Origin: Lentzea atacamensis
GTDB lineage: Bacteria; Actinomycetota; Actinomycetes; Mycobacteriales; Pseudonocardiaceae
Direction of reading: 5' to 3'
Length of the DNA: 64,000 nucleotides
Assembly: GCF_003269295.1 (NCBI RefSeq)
Contig: NZ_QLTT01000007.1
Span: forward strand, 372,001 to 436,000
In this document: piece by piece, positions 8,565 through 16,724 of the stretch
How positions within the stretch are numbered: position 1 is the first letter of the stretch
Layout: the number at the start of each line of letters is the position of its first letter
Position numbers and translations under genes: made by a program
Notes under the pieces: model-generated
What the model was told of the DNA's origin: nothing
Database searches by the model: none
Seen by the model: the letters and a program-made list of their open reading frames with translations, nothing else

Positions 8565-9608
8565 TTGGTGCGCCTCGTACTCGCGAACTTCGGCGGCGAG
8601 TCCAGGTACGCGGAGAGGGTCGCGGAGGAGATCCGCGCGTACGCCGGCCGAGATCGGTCGGTGGTCGCGGTGACCGGTCTCGGGCAGAGCCGCGGCACCA
8701 CGTTGGCCGCGCTCGGTGTGCTGGGCCCGTCGAAGGATCACCCGGACGGCATCCCGATGGTCGGCTCGTCCCTGTCGTCGACGAGCTTCAGCCAGAAGCC
8801 GTACTTCTTCCGCATCGCCCCGGCCAACGATCGTCAGGCGCAGGTCGCCGCCAGCATGATCGAGCGCACCGAAGCGTTGCGGGGCCGTCCGTTGCACCTC
8901 CTGCGCAGCACAGGGGACGAGTACAGCTCGGATCTCGCGGAGGAGTTCCAGGACGTGCTCGCGCCGGAAGTGCACGACTACGACGAGACGGCGCACTCGG
9001 TCGCCGCGCAGCTCGGCAAGGTCGTGACGGACATCTGCAAGAAGACAACTAACCCGCTCATCCTCTACACGGGCCGCACCGCGGAGGTCGGCGGGCTGCT
9101 CACCGAGCTGAGCCACAGCAACTGCACCGACCCGGTGGTGTTCGGCGGCGACGACCTGACTCAGCTGGAGACGACGAACTTCACGGATCTGGAAGACGTC
9201 AAACGAATCGCCGACGGCAAGCTGTACTTCACGACGTTCGCGTGGCCACCTGGCCGTGAGCCGATTCCCCCGTCGACGCAACAGTTCTTCACCACTTACG
9301 AGGCGGCGCAAAAACGGCATGCGCGGAAGGCGTTCCTTTCGGGCCCCAACGGACACGTTCTGCTTGCTTATGATGCCGTCAGCGCGGTCGCCCGCTCGAC
9401 TGGTGTTGGGGCGACACGAGAAGCCGTCTTCGGGAAGCTGCGCACTTTGAGTGACTTCCCCGGCGCGTCCGGGAGGCTGACGTTCGCCCGGCCCGGCGCG
9501 AGCGACCTGTCCGGTGCGGATCCGGCCGACAAGCTGGTCGTGGGCCAGATCGTCAAGCTGGACAACGGTTTCCTCGTGTCTCGATACGTGATGCACGAGG
9601 GTGCGTAA
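8565..9608 (+). CDS. Periplasmic-binding-protein-like ligand domain, C-terminal segment of the interrupted sensor
   Basis: 347 residues, again in frame with the two upstream pieces. It resembles type 1 periplasmic binding proteins of branched-chain amino-acid uptake: VAVTGLGQSRGT, a hinge region PMVGSSLSSTSF...PYFFRIAPANDRQ, and DPVVFGGDDL in the second lobe. It has no signal peptide of its own; the membrane span in the preceding piece would export it. The listed TTG start is formal. Whole architecture if intact: inside NTPase, one membrane span, outside ligand-binding domain. Confidence 0.6.
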   Translation: MVRLVLANFGGESRYAERVAEEIRAYAGRDRSVVAVTGLGQSRGTTLAALGVLGPSKDHPDGIPMVGSSLSSTSFSQKPYFFRIAPANDRQAQVAASMIERTEALRGRPLHLLRSTGDEYSSDLAEEFQDVLAPEVHDYDETAHSVAAQLGKVVTDICKKTTNPLILYTGRTAEVGGLLTELSHSNCTDPVVFGGDDLTQLETTNFTDLEDVKRIADGKLYFTTFAWPPGREPIPPSTQQFFTTYEAAQKRHARKAFLSGPNGHVLLAYDAVSAVARSTGVGATREAVFGKLRTLSDFPGASGRLTFARPGASDLSGADPADKLVVGQIVKLDNGFLVSRYVMHEGA

Positions 9609-9706
9609 CGGATCGGCGAAGTGACTACGGGTCACCGGACCTCTTTTGCGCGCAGGAAGATACCGCCCGTTCGCACTCGTTTCCCGCTCAAGTCGCGGAG
9701 GTACTG

Positions 9707-10102
9707 TTGACGGTACGAACTCTGGATGTCCGCAACGGTGCGGAGGAGCGGGGGTGTGCCGTGTCCTTCAAGGCGGAGTTCCTCGCTGAACTCGAGGACT
9801 GTCTGCGCGGCTACGGCGCGGTCCCGGTGAGCAATCCCGACGCACTCGCGTTGTTCATCGAGTTCGTGCGAGCTCTTCCGGAAAGCGACCAGAGGCTTCG
9901 CTGCCTCGAAGGTGTCGACCAGGGCTCCGGGTCGTTCTGGAACAACCCGGCGGTGTGGTGGGAGCAGGTGCCGCGGTTCGGCGCGGGGCTGCCGCGATGC
10001 GGATCGGCGGAGTGCCGCAAGTTGCTGGACGACATGCTCGACGAGGCCATCAGCGACGAGATCGACGTGCTGGAGATGGAAATCCGCGAGCTGCCCAGCT
10101 GA
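9707..10102 (+). CDS. Hypothetical protein
   Basis: 131 residues, unrecognised. The TTG start at 9707 has a good CGGAGG ribosome site 6 bases upstream; a GTG at 9761 (VSFKAEF) with a G-rich leader is the alternative. The protein is acidic, has four Cys scattered without a zinc-finger pattern, a central FWNNPAVWW motif, and an acidic C-terminal helix (DDMLDEAISDEIDVLEMEIREL). No signal peptide or membrane span. Confidence 0.55.
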   Translation: MTVRTLDVRNGAEERGCAVSFKAEFLAELEDCLRGYGAVPVSNPDALALFIEFVRALPESDQRLRCLEGVDQGSGSFWNNPAVWWEQVPRFGAGLPRCGSAECRKLLDDMLDEAISDEIDVLEMEIRELPS

Positions 10103-10126
10103 TCGGGAAAGCCTGGAACATGCCTG

Positions 10127-10160
10127 CCGGCGCCGCCACCTGTTACGGCCGCGGCGCCGG
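10127..10160. terminator. Hairpin between convergent genes
   Basis: Perfect 10-bp arms (CCGGCGCCGC / GCGGCGCCGG) around a 14-base loop, midway between the converging 9707-10102 and 10171-10671 genes. There is no T-tract. Confidence 0.4.
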
Positions 10161-10170
10161 GGCTACCAGT

Positions 10171-10671
10171 TCACTTCACGGCGACGAGCGACTTGAACAG
10201 TTCCCGATAACGGTGGAGAGCCAGTCGCAGGTCCTCTGTCTGTGGATCACCGTTCCCCTCGAGCTGCTTGGTGAGGGAGCGGTGACGGGCGGTGAGCTCG
10301 CCGATCGCCCGCGTCACGAGCTCGTCCGCCTTGCGCACGGCCGCTTTCGGGTCGTCGACGAACTCGTACTGCACGGCCTGCCACTCGTCTTCGAGCCGCC
10401 CGGCGGTCCGTTCCTGTTGCTGGTGTTGCGCGGCGGCAGGCTTTTCCTGCTGCTGGTGCTGCGAGGGAACCGGCTGCTGTTCCTGCCGGATGTCCTCGCG
10501 CTGCTCCTGTCGTTGCTCCTGCCGCGGATCCCGCGGATCCCGCGGATCCTGCGGGGTGTCCTGTCGCGGATCCTGGCGCAGGTCGTGTTCACCCTGCCGC
10601 TGCTGAGGATGCGGGGGCGCCGACGCGGGGTCGTTCGTCACCGGAGCCTTCCTCACGGGTGTCTCAGACAT
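10171..10671 (-). CDS. Hypothetical protein with Gln/Arg/Pro-rich N-terminus
   Basis: 166 residues. The first ~90 are low-complexity, rich in Gln, Arg, Asp and Pro with DPRDPRDPRQ and QEQ repeats; the last ~75 form a charged helical domain (PKAAVRKADELVTRAI ... LHRYRELFKSL). That domain is a paralogue of the C-terminus of the gene just upstream (EKAITEADRLVTDLM ... HYRELFTDL). The two genes overlap by 8 bases (10664-10671), so translation is probably coupled. No known function; the repetitive region suggests a flexible, possibly protein-binding segment. Confidence 0.6.
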   Translation of the reverse strand: MSETPVRKAPVTNDPASAPPHPQQRQGEHDLRQDPRQDTPQDPRDPRDPRQEQRQEQREDIRQEQQPVPSQHQQQEKPAAAQHQQQERTAGRLEDEWQAVQYEFVDDPKAAVRKADELVTRAIGELTARHRSLTKQLEGNGDPQTEDLRLALHRYRELFKSLVAVK

Positions 10672-11248
10672 CCGTCTTCTCCTTCCGCGCGGCCTCACGG
10701 TCCTTGCCGGGAGCCGCACCGTGTTCGAGCAGGTCGGTGAACAGTTCGCGGTAGTGCACCATTGCGGTGCGCAGGTCCTCGGTACTCGCTTCGCCGATCT
10801 CCTGGCGTTCGGAGATGTCGTGCGCCTTGCGGTAGTGCTCAAGGGTCCGGGCGTGTTCCACCGACAGGACGCTCAGCTGCGCCTCGTAACCCTCGGTGGG
10901 ATAGCCGCGCTCGGCCATCAGATCGGTGACCAACCGATCCGCTTCCGTGATCGCCTTTTCCGGCGAGTCCACGAACTTCGCCTGCACGCCTGCCCAGTGC
11001 CGCCGGTAACTCTCCTGTGCCGCAGGGGAAAGCGGCTTCAGGTCGAACTCGCTGTGCTGGCGTTCCCGTGCGGCGAGTTCCTTCTCCGCGGCCGTTCGGC
11101 TGTCGCTCTGCTCGACCGCGTGGTCGTACTCGGGGCCGAAGCGGTCGCGCAACCTCTTGCGCTGCATGGCGGGCCTCAGCACGAATGCGAGAACCACCAG
11201 CACCACGAGAACCGCGACCACAAGGCCGATGATGGCGCCCGTTGACAT
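10664..11248 (-). CDS. Membrane-anchored hypothetical protein
   Basis: 194 residues. A single N-terminal membrane span (residues about 4-27: GAIIGLVVAVLVVLVVLAFV) is followed by a basic stretch and RLRDRFGPEYDHAVE, a motif seen in actinobacterial membrane proteins of unknown role, then a helical cytoplasmic domain ending with HYRELFTDLLEHG. The ATG at 11248 has GGAGG 6 bases upstream, so longer upstream frames were not used. It is followed, with overlap, by a paralogous gene lacking the membrane span. Confidence 0.65.
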   Translation of the reverse strand: MSTGAIIGLVVAVLVVLVVLAFVLRPAMQRKRLRDRFGPEYDHAVEQSDSRTAAEKELAARERQHSEFDLKPLSPAAQESYRRHWAGVQAKFVDSPEKAITEADRLVTDLMAERGYPTEGYEAQLSVLSVEHARTLEHYRKAHDISERQEIGEASTEDLRTAMVHYRELFTDLLEHGAAPGKDREAARKEKTDV

Positions 11249-11313
11249 GGAAACCTCCAAGACAGGCAAAACTCTGCTGTCCGGAGGCTTCCCGTTGTCC
11301 CGGCGTAGAAACA

Positions 11314-12492
11314 TCAACCCTTGATACAAACCACCTGCTTGAGCTTGGCGACCACCTCGACCAGGTCGGACTGGTTCGCCATGACGGTGTCGATGTCCTT
11401 GTAGGCGCCCGGAATCTCGTCCACCACACCGGCGTCCTTGCGGCACTCGACACCACTTGTCTGGGCGGCGAGATCCTGCTCGGTGAACGTCTTGCGGGCC
11501 TTGTTGCGCGACATCCTGCGGCCGGCGCCGTGCGAGGCCGACTCGAACGAGTCCGGGTTCCCGAGCCCGCGCACGATGTACGAGCCGGTGCCCATCGAGC
11601 CCGGGATGATGCCCAGCTCGCCACGTCCGGCATGGATCGCGCCCTTGCGGGTCACCAGCACTTCCTCACCGAAGTGGGTCTCCTCCGCGACGTAGTTGTG
11701 GTGGCAGGAGATCGGCTCCTCGAACCGGATGCGGGGGAACTCGGCGCGCAGCACGTCACAGACCAAACGCAGCATGACCGCGCGGTTACGCCGCGCGTAG
11801 TCCTGCGCCCAGTAGAGGTCGTGCCGGTACGCCGCCATCTCTGGCGTGCCCGCGAGGAACACGGCGAGGTCCGGGTCCGGCAGCTCGGCGTTGTGCGCGA
11901 GCGTGCGCGCCACCGAGATGTGGTGCTGCGCCAGCTCGTTGCCGATACCGCGCGACCCGGAGTGCAGCATGACCCACACGCGCTGGTCGGTGTCGAGGCA
12001 GACCTCGAGGAAGTGGTTGCCGCCGCCGAGCGTGCCCATCTGGTGCATCGCCTTGTCGGCGCGCGCCTTCACGGCAGGCGTCAGGTCGTCGAACTTCCTC
12101 CAGAACCCCGCCCAGTCGGACGCGTCCCTTTCGGTGAACGCCGTCGCCTTGTGCTGGGCGAAACCGACCGGGACCACGGCCTCCATGCGGGACCGCAGCC
12201 CGCGCAGTGTCTCCGGCAGGTCGCTGGCCGTGAGCGAGGTGCGCACGGTGGCCATGCCGCAGCCGATGTCCACGCCGACGGCCGCGGGGGAGACGGCGTC
12301 GCGCAACGCGATCACCGATCCCACCGTGGCACCCTTTCCGTAATGCACGTCCGGCATCACGGCGATGTGCTTGACGGCCCACGGCAGCGCGGAGATGTTC
12401 TGAAGCTGTCGCATGGCGAACTCCTCGACCTCGTCGGGCCGAGCCCACATGCGGATGTCCACGTTCTGGCCGCGGACCACGGTTGCTGCCAT
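11314..12492 (-). CDS. rtcB: RtcB-type RNA ligase
   Basis: 392 residues, a full-length RtcB of the short bacterial type. RtcB joins 2',3'-cyclic-phosphate or 3'-phosphate RNA ends to 5'-OH ends using GTP and Mn2+. Visible signatures: MPDVHYGKGATVGSV (residues 46-60), DIGCGMA with the metal-binding Cys78, GGGNHF (156-161), HHNYVAEE, and SHGAGRRMSR with the His (321) that is guanylylated. It lies 10 bases after a secreted-protein gene on the same strand. No RtcA or archease gene is nearby, so the target is unknown. Confidence 0.92.
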   Translation of the reverse strand: MAATVVRGQNVDIRMWARPDEVEEFAMRQLQNISALPWAVKHIAVMPDVHYGKGATVGSVIALRDAVSPAAVGVDIGCGMATVRTSLTASDLPETLRGLRSRMEAVVPVGFAQHKATAFTERDASDWAGFWRKFDDLTPAVKARADKAMHQMGTLGGGNHFLEVCLDTDQRVWVMLHSGSRGIGNELAQHHISVARTLAHNAELPDPDLAVFLAGTPEMAAYRHDLYWAQDYARRNRAVMLRLVCDVLRAEFPRIRFEEPISCHHNYVAEETHFGEEVLVTRKGAIHAGRGELGIIPGSMGTGSYIVRGLGNPDSFESASHGAGRRMSRNKARKTFTEQDLAAQTSGVECRKDAGVVDEIPGAYKDIDTVMANQSDLVEVVAKLKQVVCIKG

Positions 12493-12502
12493 GACTACGA
12501 GG

Positions 12503-13174
12503 TTAGGCCGCGCTTTGCTTGATCCACAAAGGAGTTTCGGCGCTCACGAACTCCCACGTGCCTTTGCGCACCTTGGCCTTGCTCATGTCGCCGCCGATGT
12601 TCGTGACGAACGCGCGCACCGTCGGCAGGTCGTTGACGTCCGCGATCAGGATCGCCTTGTTCTGCAGCGTGACGCTGCCGCCGCCGAGCTTCTCGCGCGC
12701 GACCGCGTCCTTGAGGAGCCCTTCGCGGACCTGCCGCGCGGTGATGCCGCCGACCTCGACCTGGACGGCGTCGACCTTCGGCGAGTTCGCCGGCAGGAAG
12801 CGGAACGTCAGCACCGACTCCTGCCTGAACCGCTTGCTGATCGTCGAGGCGGTGTGGCGCAGGCTTTCCTCGTTGAGCGTGACGTCGAACTTGCGGGAGC
12901 GCTCGAACGTCGTCTGCTGCAGGCTGCTCGACCAGAACACGCCGTCGAGCAGCGTGGAGCGGGTGGTGACGCCGCCGTTCGCGAGCACGATGCCGCGGAC
13001 CTCGCGGTCGAACTCGACCAGCCTGTCCCGCAGCCGCGGGTCGTCCGGATCCGTGATGATCGCGGTGTTGTTCGTCGCGAAGATCTCCGGGCACGGCAGC
13101 GGCGCTCCCGCCGCCGTGCCCGTGGAGATCGTGATCGCCAGTACCGACATGACTGCCACGAGAAGCTTTCGCAT
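12503..13174 (-). CDS. Secreted protein of unknown function
   Basis: 223 residues. Signal peptide MRKLLVAVMSVLAITISTG with a likely cut after TAAGA. The mature protein (about 200 residues) has one Cys near its start and an alternating beta-strand/helix look (KFDVTLNEESLRHTAS, SVLTFRFLPANSPKVDAVQV); no family recognised. The ATG at 13174 was chosen because it starts the signal peptide; the frame stays open for 22 codons upstream. Its gene is followed closely by rtcB. Confidence 0.6.
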   Translation of the reverse strand: MRKLLVAVMSVLAITISTGTAAGAPLPCPEIFATNNTAIITDPDDPRLRDRLVEFDREVRGIVLANGGVTTRSTLLDGVFWSSSLQQTTFERSRKFDVTLNEESLRHTASTISKRFRQESVLTFRFLPANSPKVDAVQVEVGGITARQVREGLLKDAVAREKLGGGSVTLQNKAILIADVNDLPTVRAFVTNIGGDMSKAKVRKGTWEFVSAETPLWIKQSAA

Positions 13175-13223
13175 GTGACACAACGTATTGGTACTGGGGC
13201 GCGGGGCACACACCCGATTCCGC

Positions 13224-14024
13224 TCAGCGGGCCACAGCACGTTTGTACTGGTAGTTGGCCAGTGGAACGAAGATCAGCAGGAAGATCACCACCCAGCCGA
13301 GCGACGCGAGCACCGGGTGCTGCAGCGGCCACACGTCCGGCGGCGTCTGCAGGGGAGAGGTGTTGCCGAAGAGCTCACGGGCGGCCAGCGTCACGGCCGA
13401 CACCGGGTTCCACTCGGCGATGTGGCGCAGCACCGAGGGCAGTCTCTCCGACTGCACGAACGTGTTCGCGATGTAGGTGATGGGGAACAGGAAGATGAAG
13501 CTCGCGTTGTTGAACACCTCGGGACTGCGCACCAGCAACCCGATCCACGCCATCGCCCACGAGAACGCGTAGGCGAACAGCAGCAGGATCCCGACGGCGG
13601 CCAGCGCCTCGAGCGGTGAGGAGTGGATCCGCCAGCCGACGATCAGCCCGGTGATCATCATGATGACGATGACCAGCGCGTTGTTGACCAGGTCGGACGT
13701 GGTGCGGCCGACCAGGACCGCTGAGCGGGCCATGGGCAGCGAGCGGAACCTGTCGATGATGCCCTTCGTGATGTCCTCGGCGAGACCGCTGCCGGTGATG
13801 GTGGCGCCGAACAGCACCGTCTGCGCGAAGATGCCGGCCATCAGGAACTCGCGGTAGTCCATGCCGGGGATCTCGATCGACCCGCCGAAGACGTAGGCGA
13901 ACAGCAGAACGAACATGATCGGCGCCGCGGTGGAGAACACCAGCAGGTCCGGTACGCGCTTGATCTTGATGAGGTTGCGCTTGGCGACGACCGAACCGTC
14001 GGCGAGCGCCTGCAGCAGCTTCAC
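13224..14024 (-). CDS. ABC-2 type exporter permease, DrrB family
   Basis: 266 residues with about six membrane spans, an ABC-2 permease like the daunorubicin/doxorubicin exporter subunit DrrB. Characteristic stretches are IIDRFRSLPMARSAVL (between spans 2 and 3) and SWAMAWIGLLVRSPEVFNN. It pairs with the ATPase just upstream: its GTG overlaps that gene's TGA by four bases (14021-14024), and GGAGGAAG precedes the start. Probable role is export of a hydrophobic compound, and possibly self-resistance; the substrate is unknown. Confidence 0.85.
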   Translation of the reverse strand: MKLLQALADGSVVAKRNLIKIKRVPDLLVFSTAAPIMFVLLFAYVFGGSIEIPGMDYREFLMAGIFAQTVLFGATITGSGLAEDITKGIIDRFRSLPMARSAVLVGRTTSDLVNNALVIVIMMITGLIVGWRIHSSPLEALAAVGILLLFAYAFSWAMAWIGLLVRSPEVFNNASFIFLFPITYIANTFVQSERLPSVLRHIAEWNPVSAVTLAARELFGNTSPLQTPPDVWPLQHPVLASLGWVVIFLLIFVPLANYQYKRAVAR

Positions 14025-14977
14025 TTCTCTTCCTCCCCTTCGGCGTGGTGGCCGGTCAGGGCCAGGAACACGTCGTCGAGCGTCGGGCGGCGCAGGCCGA
14101 TGTCGAGGACCTTCACGGACTCGGCGTCCATGCGCCGGATCGCCTCCATCAGCACCGCGGACCCGCCCGCGACCGGCACGGTGAGGTGGTGCTGGCGTTC
14201 GTCGGACTCCATCGGGCCGACGGCGAGGTCGGTGAGCGCCGACATCGCCGTGGCGAGCTCGGCTGACGTGGCGACGGAAAGTTCCAGGCGTTCGCCGCCC
14301 ACCTGGTCCTTCAGCTGGTCGGCGGTGCCTTCGGCGATCACCTTGCCGTGGTCGATGACGGCGATCTGGTCGGCGAGCCGATCGGCTTCCTCGAGGTACT
14401 GGGTGGTGAGCAGGAGGGTGGTGCCGCCTTTGACGAGCTCCTCGATCACGTCCCACATGCCGAGGCGGGACCGCGGGTCGAGGCCGGTCGTCGGCTCGTC
14501 GAGGAACAGCACGCTCGGTTTCGCGACGAGCGCGCCGGCGAGGTCGAGGCGGCGGCGCATACCGCCGGAATAGCCCTTCACCGGGCGGTCGGCGGCGTCC
14601 TCGAGGTCGAACCGTTCGAGCAGCTCGCGGGCTCGCTCGCGGCTTCTGGCGCGCCCGAGGTGGTAGAGGCGGCCGACCATGTCGAGGTTCTCGAACCCGG
14701 TGAGGTTGTCGTCGACCGCGGCGTACTGGCCGGAGAGGCCGATGCTCCTGCGGAGCTCGTCCGCCTGCTTGCGGACGTCGAGACCGGCGACGCGCGCCGA
14801 CCCCTCGTCGGCTTCGAGCAGGGTGGTGAACACCCGCACCGCGGTCGTCTTGCCCGCGCCGTTGGGTCCGAGCAGACCCATGATGGTGCCTTCTGGGACT
14901 GTGAGGTCCAGGCCGTTGAGTGCGACGACCGACCCGTAGCGTTTGACCAGGCCTTCGGCCTCGATCGCGTCTGTCAT
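14021..14977 (-). CDS. ABC exporter ATP-binding protein, DrrA family
   Basis: 318 residues. Walker A GPNGAGKTT, Q-loop GQYAAVDDNLTG, signature YSGGMRRRLDLAGAL, Walker B LFLDEPTTGLD and the switch His region are all present, followed by a DrrA-type C-terminal extension of about 85 residues. It forms the two-gene exporter operon with the following permease (GTGA overlap). The operon runs divergently from a flavin monooxygenase gene. The ATG at 14977 begins the conserved MTDAIEAEGLVKRYG; a GGAGG sits 13 bases upstream, rather far. Confidence 0.88.
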   Translation of the reverse strand: MTDAIEAEGLVKRYGSVVALNGLDLTVPEGTIMGLLGPNGAGKTTAVRVFTTLLEADEGSARVAGLDVRKQADELRRSIGLSGQYAAVDDNLTGFENLDMVGRLYHLGRARSRERARELLERFDLEDAADRPVKGYSGGMRRRLDLAGALVAKPSVLFLDEPTTGLDPRSRLGMWDVIEELVKGGTTLLLTTQYLEEADRLADQIAVIDHGKVIAEGTADQLKDQVGGERLELSVATSAELATAMSALTDLAVGPMESDERQHHLTVPVAGGSAVLMEAIRRMDAESVKVLDIGLRRPTLDDVFLALTGHHAEGEEEK

Positions 14978-15038
14978 GCGGGCATCATGGCCTCCAGGTC
15001 TGACAATTTCGTCCGGTTTAGGCCCGTGCACCGGGTGA

Positions 15039-15067
15039 TTGACAGCCGGTTCGAACGTGAAAATACT
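15039..15067 (+). promoter_or_regulatory. SigA-type promoter of the monooxygenase gene, near-leaderless
   Basis: TTGACA (15039-15044), 17-base spacer, AATACT (15062-15067), and the ATG at 15076 is 8 bases further on. Transcription would begin at or within two bases of the start codon. Confidence 0.65.
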
Positions 15068-15075
15068 TCAGGGTC

Positions 15076-16395
15076 ATGGACCGCGTGTGTGTCATCGGGG
15101 CAGGCTCTTCCGGTATCGCCGCATGTCAGGTGCTCAGCGCCCGCGGCATCGAGTACGACTGCTACGAGACCGGATCCGAGGTCGGCGGCAACTGGCGCTA
15201 CCTCAACGACAACGGCATGTCCTCCGCCTACCGGTCGCTCCACATCAACACCTCGCGGCAGATGATGGAGTTCAAGTCCTTCCCGATGCCCGCGCATCTG
15301 CCCGCCTACCCCTCGCACTTCCAGATCGCCGAGTACTTCGACGACTTCGTGAAGCACCACGGGTTCCGCGACCGCATTCAATTCCGGACCGAAGTCGTCT
15401 CGGTTTCTGTTGCTCCGGACGGCTATTCGGTCACCACCCGCGATCGCGATACGCGTTCCGAAGTCACGTCGTCGTACCGTTCGGTCATCGTGGCTAACGG
15501 GCACCACTGGTCGCCGCGGATGCCCGAACCGACGTTTCCCGGATCGTTCGACGGCGAGGAGCTGCACGCGCACTTCTACAAGACGCCAGAACGATTCGTG
15601 GACAAGAAAGTGCTGGTTCTCGGCATCGGCAATTCGGCGTGCGACATCGCGGTGGAGTCGTCGCGGGTTGCTTCGCGGACTTGTCTGGCGATGCGGCGTG
15701 GGGCGCACATCATGCCGAAGTACCTGTTCGGGATGCCGACGGATCACCTGACGACCTCGCCGCTCGCCCGGTTCGCGCCCGCTTGGCTGCAGGCGCTGAC
15801 GCTTCGGGCGATGTTGCGGCTGGCTCGGGGGAAGCTCTCTTCCTACGGGCTGCCGGAGCCTTCGCACGGGATCCTGGCCGCGCATCCGACGGTGTCCGAT
15901 GACCTGCTGACCCGGCTCGGGCACGGGGACATCACGGTGAAGCCGAACATCGCCCGGTTGGACGGGTCCGGAGTCGTGTTCTCCGATGGCAGCCGGGAGG
16001 ACTTCGACGTCATCGTCTACTGCACCGGGTACAAGGTCGACTTCCCGTTCTTGGACTCCGGTGAGTTCTCGGCCGTGTCGTCCGCGGACAACGAGGTGTC
16101 GCTGTACCGGCGGGTCGTGGATCCGGGGCATCCCGGGCTGTACTTCCTCGGGTTGATCCAGCCGCTCGGGGCGATCATGCCGTTGGCTGAGGCTCAGGCC
16201 GAGTGGATCGCCGACCTCGTGTCCGGGCGGGCGGTGCTGCCGTCCGTGGCCGAGATGAAGGCGGAGATCACCGGTTACCGGGAGTCGTTGCGGAGCCGGT
16301 ACGTGAAGTCGAAGCGGCACACGTTGGAGGTCGACTTCCTCGGGTATCTGCGGGAGCTGGCGCAGGAGCGGCGGGCCGGTGCTGCTCGTCGCTGA
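15076..16395 (+). CDS. Flavin-containing monooxygenase
   Basis: 439 residues. FAD-binding GAGSSGIAA at the N-terminus, the FMO fingerprint F-x-G-x3-H-x3-Y ([11 protein letters not shown]), and a second Rossmann site [10 protein letters not shown] for [13 protein letters not shown] is the third conserved motif. FMOs of this type oxygenate soft nucleophiles (N or S atoms) using NADPH and O2. It is transcribed divergently from the DrrAB-type exporter, a layout compatible with drug or metabolite handling, though no substrate can be inferred. Ends just before the first repeat island. Confidence 0.85.
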   Translation: MDRVCVIGAGSSGIAACQVLSARGIEYDCYETGSEVGGNWRYLNDNGMSSAYRSLHINTSRQMMEFKSFPMPAHLPAYPSHFQIAEYFDDFVKHHGFRDRIQFRTEVVSVSVAPDGYSVTTRDRDTRSEVTSSYRSVIVANGHHWSPRMPEPTFPGSFDGEELHAHFYKTPERFVDKKVLVLGIGNSACDIAVESSRVASRTCLAMRRGAHIMPKYLFGMPTDHLTTSPLARFAPAWLQALTLRAMLRLARGKLSSYGLPEPSHGILAAHPTVSDDLLTRLGHGDITVKPNIARLDGSGVVFSDGSREDFDVIVYCTGYKVDFPFLDSGEFSAVSSADNEVSLYRRVVDPGHPGLYFLGLIQPLGAIMPLAEAQAEWIADLVSGRAVLPSVAEMKAEITGYRESLRSRYVKSKRHTLEVDFLGYLRELAQERRAGAARR

Positions 16396-16408
16396 CGGCT
16401 CGCTCGAC

Positions 16409-16418
16409 TGATATATCG
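16409..16418 (+). repeat. AT-rich decamer TGATATATCG, copy 1
   Basis: Exact copy; left arm of an 18-bp inverted repeat whose other arm is at 16516-16533. Confidence 0.7.
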
Positions 16419-16457
16419 GCTGTCCACCGGCTCGTGCGTCCGCAGCTGCTCCGCCCC

Positions 16458-16502
16458 TTTGCAATGAGTCTTTTGACTTCGTCCGCAAACGTCTTTTGCA
16501 TC
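16458..16502 (+). repeat. Dispersed 45-bp repeat, A element copy 1
   Basis: Begins TTTGCAATGAGTCTTTTGAC and ends CGTCTTTTGCATC. It differs at 2 of 45 bases from the copy at 44950-44994 and at 4 from that at 39720-39764. Contains small hairpins (GTC-TTTT-GAC; GCAAA...TTTGC). Confidence 0.8.
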
Positions 16503-16519
16503 CGGCGTGTGGCGCCAGC

Positions 16520-16529
16520 CGATATATCA
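16520..16529 (-). repeat. AT-rich decamer TGATATATCG, copy 2 (reverse)
   Basis: Reads CGATATATCA on the + strand; right arm of the inverted repeat described at 16396-16724. Confidence 0.7.
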
Positions 16530-16555
16530 GTCGGCGTGAGCGTCATGAGCTGCGG

Positions 16556-16603
16556 CTTAGCAATGGGTCTTTTGACGACGTCGTCAAAAGACCCATTGCT
16601 AAG
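16556..16603. repeat. 48-bp perfect palindrome, B element copy 1
   Basis: Each 24-base half starts CTTAGCAATGGGTCTTTTGA; the second half is the exact reverse complement of the first. The half-arm matches the left part of the A element at most positions, so B looks like two A left arms head to head. Confidence 0.85.
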
Positions 16604-16724
16604 GGGCGGTGGCTTGCCGGCCGCCAGGGGTGGAGGCGAGGGGGCGGTGTGGGTGGGGGCCGGTGGCGGTTGCGGAGGTGGAAATGGATCGAGGGGCGGG
16701 TGGCGGTCTGGGTACGGTCGGGCC

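Larger units (their letters stand above)
16396..16724. other. Intergenic repeat island 1
   Basis: A 329-base gap holding, in order, an AT-rich box (16409-16418), a 45-bp A element, an inverted AT-rich box, a 48-bp perfect palindrome, then a G-rich stretch leading to the next gene. The two AT-rich boxes with flanks form an exact 18-bp inverted repeat (16405-16422 and 16516-16533) around the A element. Confidence 0.8.
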
